From: Halomarinibacterium sp041392205
Lineage (GTDB): Bacteria > Bacteroidota > Bacteroidia > Flavobacteriales > Flavobacteriaceae
Length of the DNA: 64,000 bases
Assembly: GCA_041392205.1 (NCBI GenBank)
Contig: JAWKMO010000007.1
Coordinates: 92,226-156,225 of the forward strand
Reading direction: 5' to 3'
Part shown: one piece after another, positions 54,744 through 63,902 of the stretch
How positions within the stretch are numbered: position 1 is the first letter of the stretch
Layout: every line of letters starts with the position of its first letter
The notes under the pieces: model-generated
Told to the model about the DNA's origin: nothing
The model's database searches: none
The model's input: the letters and a program-made list of their open reading frames with translations, nothing else
Translations under genes and position numbers: made by a program

Positions 54744-56096
54744 ATGTCCAAAGACATTAAGATTAAAAAAGGTCTTACTATCAATCTTAAAGGCGAAGCC
54801 GAAAAAACACTTTCCAGAGCACCCCGCTCAAGAACCTTTGCCATTAGACCTAAAGACTTCCACCTTATTACCCCCAAAATGGTTGTAAAAGAGGGGGCTA
54901 AAATTAACGCTGGAGACGTTTTATTTTATTCAAAGAACGAAGAATCCATCAAGTTTGTAGCTCCAGTTAGTGGGACTTTAACAAAAATTGAACGCGGAGC
55001 AAAGAGAGTTATTACAGAAATTTTAATTGAAGCAGACCTGCAAGATTCTTTTAAAGAATTCGGAATGTTAAATCCCGATGCAGCAAATGCAGCAGTGATA
55101 AAAGAACTTTTGCTTTCTTCAGGTTGTTGGCCTTTTATTAAGCAACGTCCTTACGATGTCATTGCTAATCCTAACCAAAGTCCAAAGGCCATTTTTGTTT
55201 CAGGGTATACTACAGCGCCACTTGCAGCCGATTTAGATTTTTCTCTTCAAGGTAAAGAAAAACAACTGCAGGCAGCTATTACAGCCCTTAGTAAATTAAC
55301 TGAAGGTTCTGTGCATGTTTCTGTTGGGAAAAAAGGAAATTCTCCTTTACGTGGAATGACAAATTGTACCCTGCACCAAGTAAGTGGGCCACACCCTGCA
55401 GGAAACGTGGGGACACAAATAGCTAAAGTGAACCCGGTTAATAAAGGGGAAGTTGTTTGGACCGTTGCGGCACAAGATTTAGTAATTATAGGTGAGTTGT
55501 TGCTAACAGGAAAGTTTAATGCAGAAAGAATAATTGCCTTAGCAGGATCTTCCGTAAAAACACCAAAATATTACGTTACAAAAATTGGGTCTGAAGTGTC
55601 AACCTTCGTCTATGACTCTGGCTTATTTGAAGATAATTCGCGTGTCATTAGTGGAGATGTTTTAAGTGGAACGCAAATTTCACCCAAAGGACATTTAGGG
55701 TATTATACAAACACAGTAACTATTATTCCTGAAGGAGATGATTATGAATTTTTTGGATGGAACAAACCTGTTTTTAATAAAATTTCGCCCTCTAGAGCGT
55801 TGACTTTTTCTTGGATGATGCCCAATAAAAAATACGATTTAGACACCAATACTAATGGGGAACATCGCGCTTTTGTAGTTACGGGTAATTATGAAGAAGT
55901 TTTTCCCCTAGATATGTACCCTTTACAAATGTTAAAAGCTTGTATGGTGAAGGATTTAGATCAAATGGAAGCACTAGGAATGTATGAAGTAGCGCCGGAG
56001 GATTTTGCCCTTACCGAATTTGTTTGTGTTTCGAAACAACCACATCAAAAAATTATAAGAGAAGGTTTGGATTTAATGTATAAAGAAATAGGATAA
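54744..56096 (+). CDS. nqrA: Na+-translocating NADH:quinone reductase subunit A
   Basis: 450 residues. The peripheral cytoplasmic subunit of the Na+-NQR complex, related to RnfC and without cofactors. Motifs: KIKKGLTINLKGEAEKTLSR, RPKDFHLITPKMVVKEGAKI, VSGTLTKIERGAKRVITEIL and MTNCTLHQVSGPHPAGNVGT. It is the first gene of nqrABCDEF, which pumps Na+ out while passing electrons from NADH to menaquinone. The stop is four bases before nqrB. Confidence 0.96.
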   Translation: MSKDIKIKKGLTINLKGEAEKTLSRAPRSRTFAIRPKDFHLITPKMVVKEGAKINAGDVLFYSKNEESIKFVAPVSGTLTKIERGAKRVITEILIEADLQDSFKEFGMLNPDAANAAVIKELLLSSGCWPFIKQRPYDVIANPNQSPKAIFVSGYTTAPLAADLDFSLQGKEKQLQAAITALSKLTEGSVHVSVGKKGNSPLRGMTNCTLHQVSGPHPAGNVGTQIAKVNPVNKGEVVWTVAAQDLVIIGELLLTGKFNAERIIALAGSSVKTPKYYVTKIGSEVSTFVYDSGLFEDNSRVISGDVLSGTQISPKGHLGYYTNTVTIIPEGDDYEFFGWNKPVFNKISPSRALTFSWMMPNKKYDLDTNTNGEHRAFVVTGNYEEVFPLDMYPLQMLKACMVKDLDQMEALGMYEVAPEDFALTEFVCVSKQPHQKIIREGLDLMYKEIG

Positions 56097-56100
56097 CGCT

Positions 56101-57327
56101 ATGGGATTGAAACAAAAATTACATACGCTTAAAGAAAAATACAAGGGGAAAAAGATGGCACCTGCTTTTAATGCGTTGCATACCTTTTTATACTCACCCA
56201 ACGAAACAACACATGGAGGCACCCACATTAAAGCGGTAGATGACCTAAAGCGTACTATGAATACGGTGATTATGGCATTAATCCCGTGTTTAATTTTCGG
56301 AATTTTTAATGCCGGATACCAACATTATTTGGCATTAGGAACGATTGACCCAGTTTCAAGTGGTTTTTTTAGTGCTGAATTTTGGAACTGGACAAACTTT
56401 TCTTTAGGTGCTTGGAAAGTGCTTCCACTGGTGGTTGTTTCTTACGGAGTAGGGTTAGCAGTGGAATTTCTTTTTGCTGTTATTAAAGGCCACGAAGTAG
56501 AAGAAGGATACCTTGTTACAGGAATGCTAGTTCCATTAATTGTGCCAGTAGATATACCTTTATGGATGCTAGCTATTGCAGTGATTTTTGGAGTAGTTAT
56601 AGGAAAAGAGGTATTTGGGGGTACTGGAATGAATATATTAAACCCAGCATTAACCATACGTGCCTTTTTATTCTTTGCCTATCCTACATGGATGAGTGGT
56701 GATAAAGTATGGGTGCACGGTGCAGTTGAGAGAGCCAACCAAATGGCAGAAGGAATGAAAGTCGATGCGATTTCCGGAGAAACCATCTTGGGAAGTTTAG
56801 CACAAAATAAAACCTTTACCTATGACACTATGGATATGTTCTTCGGCTTTATTCCTGGTTCTGTGGGAGAGACCTCAACAATGCTTATCCTTTTAGGAGG
56901 TTTATTCTTAATCTTTACCAAAATTGGAAGTTGGAGAATTATGCTTTCGGCAGTGTTAGGAGCACTTGCAATGGGCTTCATTTTTAATAGTGTTGTTGAT
57001 GCAGGTTGGATAACAGAATCCAGTAAGTTTTTCAGTTTAATGAATACCGAATTCTGGCAACATCTTATTATTGGTGGTTTAGCTTTTGGTATTGTCTATA
57101 TGGCAACCGATCCTGTAACTGCATCACAAACCAATAAAGGGAAGTGGATTTATGGGTTTTTAATTGGATTTATCTCCGTATTAATTCGAGTATTTAATCC
57201 TGCGTACCCAGAAGGAGTGATGCTTGCCATTTTATTAATGAATGTTTTTGCACCTACCATAGATCACTATGTAATTCAAGCAAACGTAAAAAGAAGAATG
57301 AAACGTTTAAAAGTTAAAAACGCATAA
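56101..57327 (+). CDS. nqrB: Na+-translocating NADH:quinone reductase subunit B
   Basis: 408 residues with about ten membrane helices. It holds the main Na+ path, riboflavin and a covalently bound FMN. The FMN attachment Thr is visible as Thr228 in VDAISGETILGS. Other motifs: MLVPLIVPVDIPLWMLAIAV, FGGTGMNILNPALTIRAFLF and YMATDPVTASQTNKGKW. FMN is attached by ApbE, whose gene is at 62124. The stop is one base before the nqrC start. Confidence 0.96.
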   Translation: MGLKQKLHTLKEKYKGKKMAPAFNALHTFLYSPNETTHGGTHIKAVDDLKRTMNTVIMALIPCLIFGIFNAGYQHYLALGTIDPVSSGFFSAEFWNWTNFSLGAWKVLPLVVVSYGVGLAVEFLFAVIKGHEVEEGYLVTGMLVPLIVPVDIPLWMLAIAVIFGVVIGKEVFGGTGMNILNPALTIRAFLFFAYPTWMSGDKVWVHGAVERANQMAEGMKVDAISGETILGSLAQNKTFTYDTMDMFFGFIPGSVGETSTMLILLGGLFLIFTKIGSWRIMLSAVLGALAMGFIFNSVVDAGWITESSKFFSLMNTEFWQHLIIGGLAFGIVYMATDPVTASQTNKGKWIYGFLIGFISVLIRVFNPAYPEGVMLAILLMNVFAPTIDHYVIQANVKRRMKRLKVKNA

Positions 57328-57328
57328 C

Positions 57329-58078
57329 ATGGCTATAAACACAGATAAAAATAGTTACACCATTATCTTTTCTGTAGTAATGGTAGTAGTCGTAGGTGCC
57401 TTGTTAGCTTTTGTGGCACAAGGTCTTAAACCCACGATTAAAGAAAATGAACGTATCGAGATACAACAAAACATTCTGTATGCCATGGGTGTCAATGGCA
57501 ATAATGATGGAAGTATGGAGTTTGTTGCTGCTGAAACTGCTGAAAAAACATTTTCAGAATACATTAAAAAGCAATTAGTCATTCAAGACGGAAAAGTTAC
57601 CGAGGATGATAATGCCTATCTCATTGATATCAAAAAAGAAAAAAACCTTGCTAAAGACCCTAGTTATTCACAACGTTTACCCTTATTTGTTGGGGAAAAA
57701 GATGGAAAAACCTTCTATATTGTTCCCGTAAGAGGGAAAGGACTTTGGGATGCTATATGGGGGCACGTGGCTTTAAATGAAGATATGGTGGTACAAGGTG
57801 TGTTTTTTGACCACAAAGGAGAAACTCCAGGTCTGGGAGCTAACATTAAAGAGCGTTTCTTTATGGACGATTTTACAGGTGAAAAATTGTATGACGGAGA
57901 CACTTTTAAAGGAATCACCGTAGCAAAAGGTAATGCAGACCCTAAAAACGAAAACAAAGAAGATAATGAGGTAGATGCAATTGCTGGAGCCACCATCACA
58001 GGAGATGGGGTTTCTGCAATGCTAAAGAGTGATTTAAGACTCTATGTACCTTATTTCGAAAATTTAAAAAACAACTAG
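57329..58078 (+). CDS. nqrC: Na+-translocating NADH:quinone reductase subunit C
   Basis: 249 residues: one N-terminal membrane helix (TIIFSVVMVVVVGALLAFVA) and a periplasmic FMN-binding domain. The FMN-bearing Thr is Thr222 in VDAIAGATITGDGVSAM; the motif has Ala where many homologues have Ser or Thr before Gly-Ala-Thr. GKGLWDAIWGHVAL and GVFFDHKGETPGLGANI are family hallmarks. It depends on ApbE for flavin attachment. The gap to nqrD is one base. Confidence 0.95.
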   Translation: MAINTDKNSYTIIFSVVMVVVVGALLAFVAQGLKPTIKENERIEIQQNILYAMGVNGNNDGSMEFVAAETAEKTFSEYIKKQLVIQDGKVTEDDNAYLIDIKKEKNLAKDPSYSQRLPLFVGEKDGKTFYIVPVRGKGLWDAIWGHVALNEDMVVQGVFFDHKGETPGLGANIKERFFMDDFTGEKLYDGDTFKGITVAKGNADPKNENKEDNEVDAIAGATITGDGVSAMLKSDLRLYVPYFENLKNN

Positions 58079-58079
58079 T

Positions 58080-58727
58080 ATGGGACTATTATCAAAAAAA
58101 GATAGCAAGTTAATTTTAGACCCGTTAGCAGATAATAACCCTATTACTATTCAAGTATTAGGAATTTGTTCGGCATTGGCAATTACAGCACAATTAAAGG
58201 CTTCTATAGTAATGGCTGTTTCTGTATTGTTTGTTTTAGGCATGGGAAATGTGGTTATTTCTTTAATGCGAAATATCATCCCATCCAAAATTAGAATCAT
58301 TGTTCAACTTGTAGTGGTGGCTGCTTTGGTAATTATAGTAGATCAAATTCTGAAAGCTTATGCCTATACCCTTAGTAAAGAACTTTCTGTTTTTATTGGA
58401 TTAATCATCACCAACTGTATTATTATGGGACGTTTTGAAGCTTTTGCTTTAGGAAACGGGCCTTGGCGTTCTTTCCTGGACGGAATTGGAAACGCTTTAG
58501 GATATGGTGTTATCCTTATTATTGTTGGGTTCTTTAGAGAACTCTTAGGTTCGGGAACCTTACTAGGTTTTAAGGTCCTTGGAGATCCTATCGAAAAAAC
58601 AGGATTGTACGCCATTGGTTATGAAAACAACGGATTTATGCTACTCTCTCCCATGGCATTGATTGTTGTAGGGATTATTATTTGGGTACAACGAAGCAGA
58701 AATAAAGCATTAATTGAAGAACATTAA
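58080..58727 (+). CDS. nqrD: Na+-translocating NADH:quinone reductase subunit D
   Basis: 215 residues with six membrane helices. It forms the core iron-sulfur centre of the complex with NqrE (Cys in VLGICSALAITAQLKASI and in GLIITNCIIMGRFEAFALG). The segment FLDGIGNALGYGVILIIVGF and FRELLGSGTLLG are typical. It ends 63 bases before nqrE, and that gap holds a hairpin at 58741-58771. Confidence 0.95.
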   Translation: MGLLSKKDSKLILDPLADNNPITIQVLGICSALAITAQLKASIVMAVSVLFVLGMGNVVISLMRNIIPSKIRIIVQLVVVAALVIIVDQILKAYAYTLSKELSVFIGLIITNCIIMGRFEAFALGNGPWRSFLDGIGNALGYGVILIIVGFFRELLGSGTLLGFKVLGDPIEKTGLYAIGYENNGFMLLSPMALIVVGIIIWVQRSRNKALIEEH

Positions 58728-58740
58728 AAAGCAGCTAGTT

Positions 58741-58771
58741 AACAGGTAAATTTTGTGTACTGTTACCTGTT
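58741..58771 (+). other. hairpin between nqrD and nqrE
   Basis: A perfect 9-bp stem AACAGGTAA / TTACCTGTT with a 13-base loop in the only sizeable gap of the nqr operon. No T-run follows, so it is not a terminator; message processing or stability is possible. Confidence 0.45.
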
Positions 58772-58790
58772 ACTGCCAACTCTAAAATAT

Positions 58791-59520
58791 ATGGAACATA
58801 TAGAATTATTTTTCAAATCAATTTTCGTAGATAACATGGTGTTCGCTACGTTTTTGGGAATGTGCTCCTATCTTGCCGTTTCTAAAAGTAAGTACCGCCG
58901 TAGGTTTAGGTGCCGCGGTAATCTTTGTATTAACTGTAACCGTTCCGCTTAACTGGTTGTTGGATCAATACATCCTTCGCGAAGGGGCTTTGGTTTGGTT
59001 AGGGCCAGAATATGCCGATTACGACCTAGGTTTCCTATCCTTTATCCTATTTATAGCAACTATTGCCACCATGGTGCAATTGGTGGAAATTGTAGTAGAA
59101 AAGTTTTCACCTTCACTATATAACTCCTTAGGAATATTTTTACCACTTATCGCCGTAAACTGCGCCATTTTAGGAGGCTCTCTTTTTATGCAGTCTCGTG
59201 ATATCGAAACCTTAGGTTTAGCTTTAAATTATGGCTTTAGCTCTGGAATTGGTTGGTTTTTAGCCATTTTAGCTATTGCTGCCATTCGTGAGAAAATTCG
59301 ATATAGCAATGTGCCTGCACCCTTACGTGGATTGGGAATTACCTTTATCATCACCGGTTTAATGGCCATTGGTTTTATGAGCTTTGGAGGGATGTTAACG
59401 GGAGGGGACGACGCTCCTAAAGCTGAAGAAACCAAAACAGCTGTTAAACAAGAAGAAAATACAAACACAACTATTGAAACTGCCGAAGAAGTTGCGGAAG
59501 TTTTAACTATAACCGAATAA
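58791..59520 (+). CDS. nqrE: Na+-translocating NADH:quinone reductase subunit E, one frameshift as read
   Basis: About 243 residues if repaired. The start ATG 58791 gives MEHIELFFKSIFVDNMVFAT and FLGMCSYLAVSK; the frame then shifts at the A-run 58884-58887, and VSTAVGLGAAVIFVLTVTVP continues in the next frame to 59520. In Vibrio the segment is LAVSKKVKT, so two A bases (one Lys codon plus frame) appear missing. Later motifs VNCAILGGSLFMQ and GIREKI-like AAIREKIRYSNVPAPLRGLG are normal. The C-terminus has an acidic tail of about 40 residues absent from Vibrio NqrE. The other five subunits are intact, so a sequence error is likelier than real loss. Confidence 0.85.
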
Positions 59521-59523
59521 ACT

Positions 59524-60828
59524 ATGATTTTAGCGAGTACGTTAGGGGTCATTTTAGCAACGGTAGCTGCTTTCCTTATATTAACCCTCTTATTGGTGGC
59601 TTTACTGTTGTTTACTAAGCAAAAACTATCTCCATCAGGCCCTGTAAAGATAACTATCAACGATGAAAAAGTAATTGAAGTGCCCTCTGGAGGAACCTTG
59701 CTTTCGACTTTAGGTAGCCAAAAAATATTTTTACCCTCTGCTTGTGGTGGTGGTGGAACCTGTATCCAATGTGAATGCCATGTGCTTTCTGGTGGCGGTG
59801 AAGCACTCCCTACCGAAACACCCCATTTTACTCGTAAAGAATTAAAAGATGGCGCACGTCTTTCGTGTCAAGTAAAAGTAAAACAGGATATGAATATTCA
59901 TATTCCTGAAGAAGTCTTCGGAATTAAAAAATGGGATGCTACTGTAGTTCGTAATTACAACGTGGCTTCATTTATTAAAGAATTTGTAGTGGAAATTCCT
60001 GAAGATATGAACTACAAAGCAGGAGGGTATATTCAAATTGAAATTCCACCTTGCGAAATTAAATACAGTGATATCGACATTACGGCACACCCTGAAGAAC
60101 ATGAAACTCCAGATAAATTCCAAGCCGAATGGGATAAATTTGGACTTTGGCCTTTGGTGATGAAAAATACCGAAACGGTAGAAAGAGCCTATTCTATGGC
60201 TTCCTACCCTGCCGAAGGACGAGAAATTATGTTGAATGTTCGTATTGCTACCCCCCCATGGGACAGAGCTAAAAACGGATGGATGCAAGTGAATCCAGGG
60301 ATTGCTTCTTCCTATATTTTTGCCCAAAAACCTGGAGATAAAGTAGTGATTTCGGGGCCTTACGGCGAGTTCTTTATCAATGAATCTCAAGCCGAAATGT
60401 TGTACGTAGGTGGGGGTGCCGGTATGGCTCCCATGCGTTCGCACTTATATCACTTGTTCCGCACCCTAAAAACGGGTCGTAAGGTGACCTATTGGTACGG
60501 AGGACGCTCTAAACGGGAGTTGTTTTATATAGATCACTTCCGAAATTTGGAGAAAGACTTTCCTAATTTTAAATTCTATATGGCGCTTTCTGAACCCCTT
60601 CCTGAAGATAATTGGAAGATTAAAGAAAATATAGATGCACCCGGCGACGGATTTGTAGGGTTTATTCACAACTGCGTAATTGAAAACTACTTAAATCATC
60701 ACGAATCGCCAGAGGATATCGAATTGTATTTCTGTGGTCCACCCTTAATGAACCAAGCGGTACAAAAGATGGGAGAAGACTTTGGTATCCCAGACGAGAA
60801 TATCCGCTTTGACGATTTTGGTGGATAA
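59524..60828 (+). CDS. nqrF: Na+-translocating NADH:quinone reductase subunit F
   Basis: 434 residues. It is the NADH entry subunit: one membrane helix (ILATVAAFLILTLLLVALLL), a 2Fe-2S ferredoxin domain (SACGGGGTCIQCECHV and later LSCQVKV, four Cys), then FAD binding (RAYSMASYPAEGREIML) and NADH binding (LYVGGGAGMAPMRSHLYHLF, YFCGPPLMNQAVQKMGEDFG, ending FDDFGG). Complete and last in the operon; a terminator follows by eight bases. Confidence 0.97.
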   Translation: MILASTLGVILATVAAFLILTLLLVALLLFTKQKLSPSGPVKITINDEKVIEVPSGGTLLSTLGSQKIFLPSACGGGGTCIQCECHVLSGGGEALPTETPHFTRKELKDGARLSCQVKVKQDMNIHIPEEVFGIKKWDATVVRNYNVASFIKEFVVEIPEDMNYKAGGYIQIEIPPCEIKYSDIDITAHPEEHETPDKFQAEWDKFGLWPLVMKNTETVERAYSMASYPAEGREIMLNVRIATPPWDRAKNGWMQVNPGIASSYIFAQKPGDKVVISGPYGEFFINESQAEMLYVGGGAGMAPMRSHLYHLFRTLKTGRKVTYWYGGRSKRELFYIDHFRNLEKDFPNFKFYMALSEPLPEDNWKIKENIDAPGDGFVGFIHNCVIENYLNHHESPEDIELYFCGPPLMNQAVQKMGEDFGIPDENIRFDDFGG

Positions 60829-60835
60829 TACCCAT

Positions 60836-60863
60836 AAAAAAGCCTCTGTTTAGAGGCTTTTTT
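60836..60863 (+). terminator. nqr operon terminator
   Basis: A perfect stem AAAAAAGCCTCT / AGAGGCTTTTTT with loop GTTT, eight bases after nqrF. Confidence 0.9.
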
Positions 60864-60901
60864 TATTGAAATAAAATGTCCTTTTTTGAGTTGTATTCCT
60901 A

Positions 60902-61765
60902 ATGAAACAATTTGGACTTCTCTTAGTGATTGGCTTAGCTTGTTTTTTTCTTCTATCCAAAAAAGGAAAAGAGGTTAAAAATGTGGCATTAAGTTACATT
61001 ACAACCCCAAGCTACATTAATGAAGATGGGGGTACTATTTCTGAAAGAATTTTATTGCCTAAGAACTTCAAGAGAATTACTTATCCAGAAAATACCTTTT
61101 CAGAGTATCTACAAAACTATAGTTTACTTTCCTTTGATTCGGAGGTCATAAACTTTGATGGTAATCCTTATATCTATCAAGCGGGGCATGTAGGTATATT
61201 GGATATTTCGGTGCCTACCCATGGCTTGATGCAATGTGCCGATGTGCTCATTCGATTACGAGCCGAATATCTTTGGGAACAGAATAAAAAAGAAGAAATT
61301 GGTTTCAAATTCACCTCCGGGCATTATTGTTCATGGAAAAAATATGCCGAGGGTTATCGTCCAAAAATTAGGGGCAATAATGTTACTTTTCAGAAAACCT
61401 CTAGTGCAGATTCTTCAAAAGAAAATTTTTACAAGTATTTAGATTTAATTTATATGTATGCGGGTACATTATCGCTTTATTCAGAAATGAATAAAATAAA
61501 TTCGATAGAAGACATTGAAGTAGGCGATATGCTTATTTATCCTGGAAGCCCGGGTCACGTAATTATGGTTGTCGATAAAGCAGTAAACGCAGAAGGGGAA
61601 ATTTTGTTTATTTTTGCACAAGGAAACACCCCTTCACAAAGTATGCATATTCTTAAAAATCTTAATGATTTGTCTATGAGTCCTTGGTACCAAATTGAAT
61701 TGGAAAAGCCTCTTGAGATACCAACCTATACTTTTGAGGAAGTTAAATTTATTCGTTTCAAATAA
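60902..61765 (+). CDS. DUF4846 domain-containing secreted protein
   Basis: 287 residues with an N-terminal anchor (MKQFGLLLVIGLACFFLL). DUF4846 features: LPKNFKRITYPENTFSEYLQ, QCADVLIRLRAEYLW, IGFKFTSGHYCSWKKYAEGY and the C-terminal DIEVGDMLIYPGSPGHVIMV with VDKAVN, which recalls NlpC/P60-like domains with a His. Function unknown. It starts a three-gene operon (one-base overlap with the next gene) that ends in apbE, directly after nqr. An earlier strong terminator means it needs its own promoter or read-through. Confidence 0.85.
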   Translation: MKQFGLLLVIGLACFFLLSKKGKEVKNVALSYITTPSYINEDGGTISERILLPKNFKRITYPENTFSEYLQNYSLLSFDSEVINFDGNPYIYQAGHVGILDISVPTHGLMQCADVLIRLRAEYLWEQNKKEEIGFKFTSGHYCSWKKYAEGYRPKIRGNNVTFQKTSSADSSKENFYKYLDLIYMYAGTLSLYSEMNKINSIEDIEVGDMLIYPGSPGHVIMVVDKAVNAEGEILFIFAQGNTPSQSMHILKNLNDLSMSPWYQIELEKPLEIPTYTFEEVKFIRFK

Positions 61766-62127
61766 TGTCGCAATTACTTACCGAACAAGAATTACACAAC
61801 CTTGCCATGAATATTGTAGGCGAAGATCTTAAATCGCAAGGGTTTGAATTTTTAGGAGTGAATTCAAAATTGAAAAAGAATCCGCAATTTGTCGCTTTAA
61901 AAGATAAAATACTACATTTTATTATTGTGAGAGCTATTTCGTTTCCTCAGGATGCTCACAGTTACGACCCCGTTTTTATGCAAACGATGAAGGAACATGC
62001 CTTAAAATTTGAAGCCAAAACCTATTACGCAGGGGTGGGCTTAGGCTACGGAGACGATTATGGGAAACCTGTTTTAAAAAATGAACCCTACACTTTGGTG
62101 TATAAAGGAATTCAAGAAATTATATGA
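61765..62127 (+). CDS. conserved 120-residue protein linked to nqr and apbE
   Basis: 120 residues, cytoplasmic by composition (no signal or membrane helix). Motifs: LTEQELHNLAMNIVGEDLKS, FEFLGVNSKLKKNPQFVALK, FIIVRAISFPQDAHSYDPVF and YYAGVGLGYGDDYGKPVL. In related genomes I believe it is often labelled an NQR subunit F, but it has no ferredoxin, FAD or NADH motif, so that label is by neighbourhood only. It overlaps the DUF4846 stop by one base (TAATG) and the apbE start by four (ATGA), so it is translated with both. Role unknown. Confidence 0.75.
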   Translation: MSQLLTEQELHNLAMNIVGEDLKSQGFEFLGVNSKLKKNPQFVALKDKILHFIIVRAISFPQDAHSYDPVFMQTMKEHALKFEAKTYYAGVGLGYGDDYGKPVLKNEPYTLVYKGIQEII

Positions 62128-63131
62128 AGAAACTTTTTTTTGTTTTAACATTGCTATTGCTTTTTGGCTGTAAAGACAAATCGGAACAGCTCCTTACATT
62201 ACAAGGCAATGCCTTTGGTACAACATATTCCATTCAGTACTATTCACAAACAGCGTTTGATGCCCAAAAAGGAATTGATTCTGTATTTCATGCGGTCAAT
62301 AAATCGGTGAGTACCTACTTGCCAAATAGCGATATTTCTAAAATTAATAGCGGCGATTCAACCCTAGTGGTGGATGCCATTTTTAAAGACGTTTTTTTAC
62401 TTTCTGAAAAAGTACATCAACAATCCCAAGGATATTTTGATCCTACCATTGGCGTATTGCGAAATGCCTACGGATTTGGAGACACAAAACCACTTCAAAA
62501 ACTGGATAGTCTTACATTGGATTCTTTAATGCAATTTGTAGGTTTTTCAAAAGTGAAGTTAACTTCTGAGGGAACGATTCAAAAAGAGAGACCAGAAATT
62601 TATTTCGATTTTAATGCGGTGGCCAAAGGCTACGGAATTGATTGTTTGGGGCGTTATCTGGAATCGCAAGGGATAAACAACTACCTCATTGAATTGGGGG
62701 GCGAATTGCGATCCAAAGGGCAAAACTTAGAAAAAGAAAAACCATGGGTGATTGGGATTGAAACGATTGATTCTTCTCTGGAAAATCGAAGTTATTCCCA
62801 TACAGTAATGATTCAAAACGAGGGTATGGCATCTTCGGGAAATTATAGAAAATTTAGAATCGATTCCCTTACGGGGAAAAAATATGTTCACACATTAAAC
62901 CCTTTAACGGGAGAAGCCAAAGAAAGCAATGTAACCAGTGCTACGGTTTTTGCAAAAACCTGTGCCGAGGCCGATGCATATGCTACTGCTTTTATGGCTT
63001 TAGGACTTGAAAAGTCGCAAAAATTACTTTCAGAATTGGAAGGAGTGGAAGCCTATCTCACCTATATAGATACCAATCATGAACCTCAAGTTTTTGTTAC
63101 GGAAGGTTTTCAGAAAAAAATGTTAGACTAA
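62124..63131 (+). CDS. apbE: FAD:protein FMN transferase ApbE
   Basis: 335 residues, a lipoprotein (signal ending LLLLFGC, lipid-bearing Cys16). It transfers FMN from FAD to Thr or Ser of target proteins outside the membrane, here the Thr in NqrB and NqrC. Motifs: GNAFGTTYSIQYYSQ, LPNSDISKINSGDS, GYFDPTIGVLRNAYGFG, YFDFNAVAKGYGIDCLGRYL, IELGGELRSKGQN and TCAEADAYATAFMALG (metal and FAD binding). It lies 1.3 kb after nqrF in the same direction, which fits its job. Confidence 0.96.
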   Translation: MKKLFFVLTLLLLFGCKDKSEQLLTLQGNAFGTTYSIQYYSQTAFDAQKGIDSVFHAVNKSVSTYLPNSDISKINSGDSTLVVDAIFKDVFLLSEKVHQQSQGYFDPTIGVLRNAYGFGDTKPLQKLDSLTLDSLMQFVGFSKVKLTSEGTIQKERPEIYFDFNAVAKGYGIDCLGRYLESQGINNYLIELGGELRSKGQNLEKEKPWVIGIETIDSSLENRSYSHTVMIQNEGMASSGNYRKFRIDSLTGKKYVHTLNPLTGEAKESNVTSATVFAKTCAEADAYATAFMALGLEKSQKLLSELEGVEAYLTYIDTNHEPQVFVTEGFQKKMLD

Positions 63132-63893
63132 TTTTCTACAAATCGGAAGCAATTCCCCTTTGGGTAATCGGTATTTGTCAATTTCTTCTTCCGAAAGGGT
63201 TGCTGTATAATCTACAGCAGCTACTGTAAAACCTACCGAGGCTAGCTTTTCAAAATAATCCATACCATACACACGCACATGGTCGTATTGTCCAAAGATT
63301 TTTGCGCGCTCTCTAGGGTCTGTAATTGTATTGTCTTCGAAGGTTTTATTACGATTACTTTCATAAGGAACCTGAACAATGGCAGTTCCGTTGGGTGCTA
63401 AAACTCTATACAATTCTTCCATAGCTTTAGTATCATCTGGAATGTGTTCTAATACGTGGTTGCAAATAATAAAATCGAATTCATTATCCTGAAACGGAAG
63501 ATTACAAATATCTGCTTTTACATCGGCAATGGGAGAGTTGAGGTCTGTGGTGGTGTAGTGGATGTTTTTTAATTTTCTGAAACGTTTCAGGAAAGCTTGT
63601 TCCGGAGCAAAGTGAAGCACTTTTAGGGATTCAGAAAAAATATTAGTTTCGTTTTTAAGGTACAACCAAAACAAGCGATGTCGTTCTAATGATAAGGTGC
63701 CTGGAGCCAAAACATTTTCACGAACCTTTTCGTAGCCATAGGGTAGAAATTTCCGGTAGGACTTTCCATCAATAGGGTCTGTAAATCTATTACCTCTAAG
63801 GATAAGCGCAATAATTGGGCGAACCCAATAGCTTACACGAATTAAAAAAGTTCGAGGAAATAAATTCAGAAAAAATTTAAAAAGTTTTTGCAT
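63123..63893 (-). CDS. class I SAM-dependent methyltransferase
   Basis: 256 residues. It has a Rossmann methyltransferase core of the Methyltransf_11 kind: VLHFAPEQAFLKRF (motif I, with APE in place of the common GxGxG), YTTTDLNSPIADVKADICNL (motif II Asp), FDFIICNHVLEHIPDDTKAM and LYRVLAPNGTAIVQVPYESN. A hydrophobic basic N-terminus (LFKFFLNLFPRTFLIRVSYW) may associate with membrane. Similar proteins occur in glycan or lipid modification loci; the substrate is unknown. It overlaps the apbE 3' end by nine bases (convergent), and the next gene upstream is only eight bases away. Confidence 0.85.
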   Translation of the reverse strand: MQKLFKFFLNLFPRTFLIRVSYWVRPIIALILRGNRFTDPIDGKSYRKFLPYGYEKVRENVLAPGTLSLERHRLFWLYLKNETNIFSESLKVLHFAPEQAFLKRFRKLKNIHYTTTDLNSPIADVKADICNLPFQDNEFDFIICNHVLEHIPDDTKAMEELYRVLAPNGTAIVQVPYESNRNKTFEDNTITDPRERAKIFGQYDHVRVYGMDYFEKLASVGFTVAAVDYTATLSEEEIDKYRLPKGELLPICRKLV

Positions 63894-63902
63894 TGTTTAA
63901 AA

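Noticed and set aside
58880..58890. Programmed ribosomal frameshift in nqrE
   Set aside because: The site is not a known slippery heptamer, no stimulatory structure was seen, and the missing Lys of SKKV is better explained by two absent A bases.
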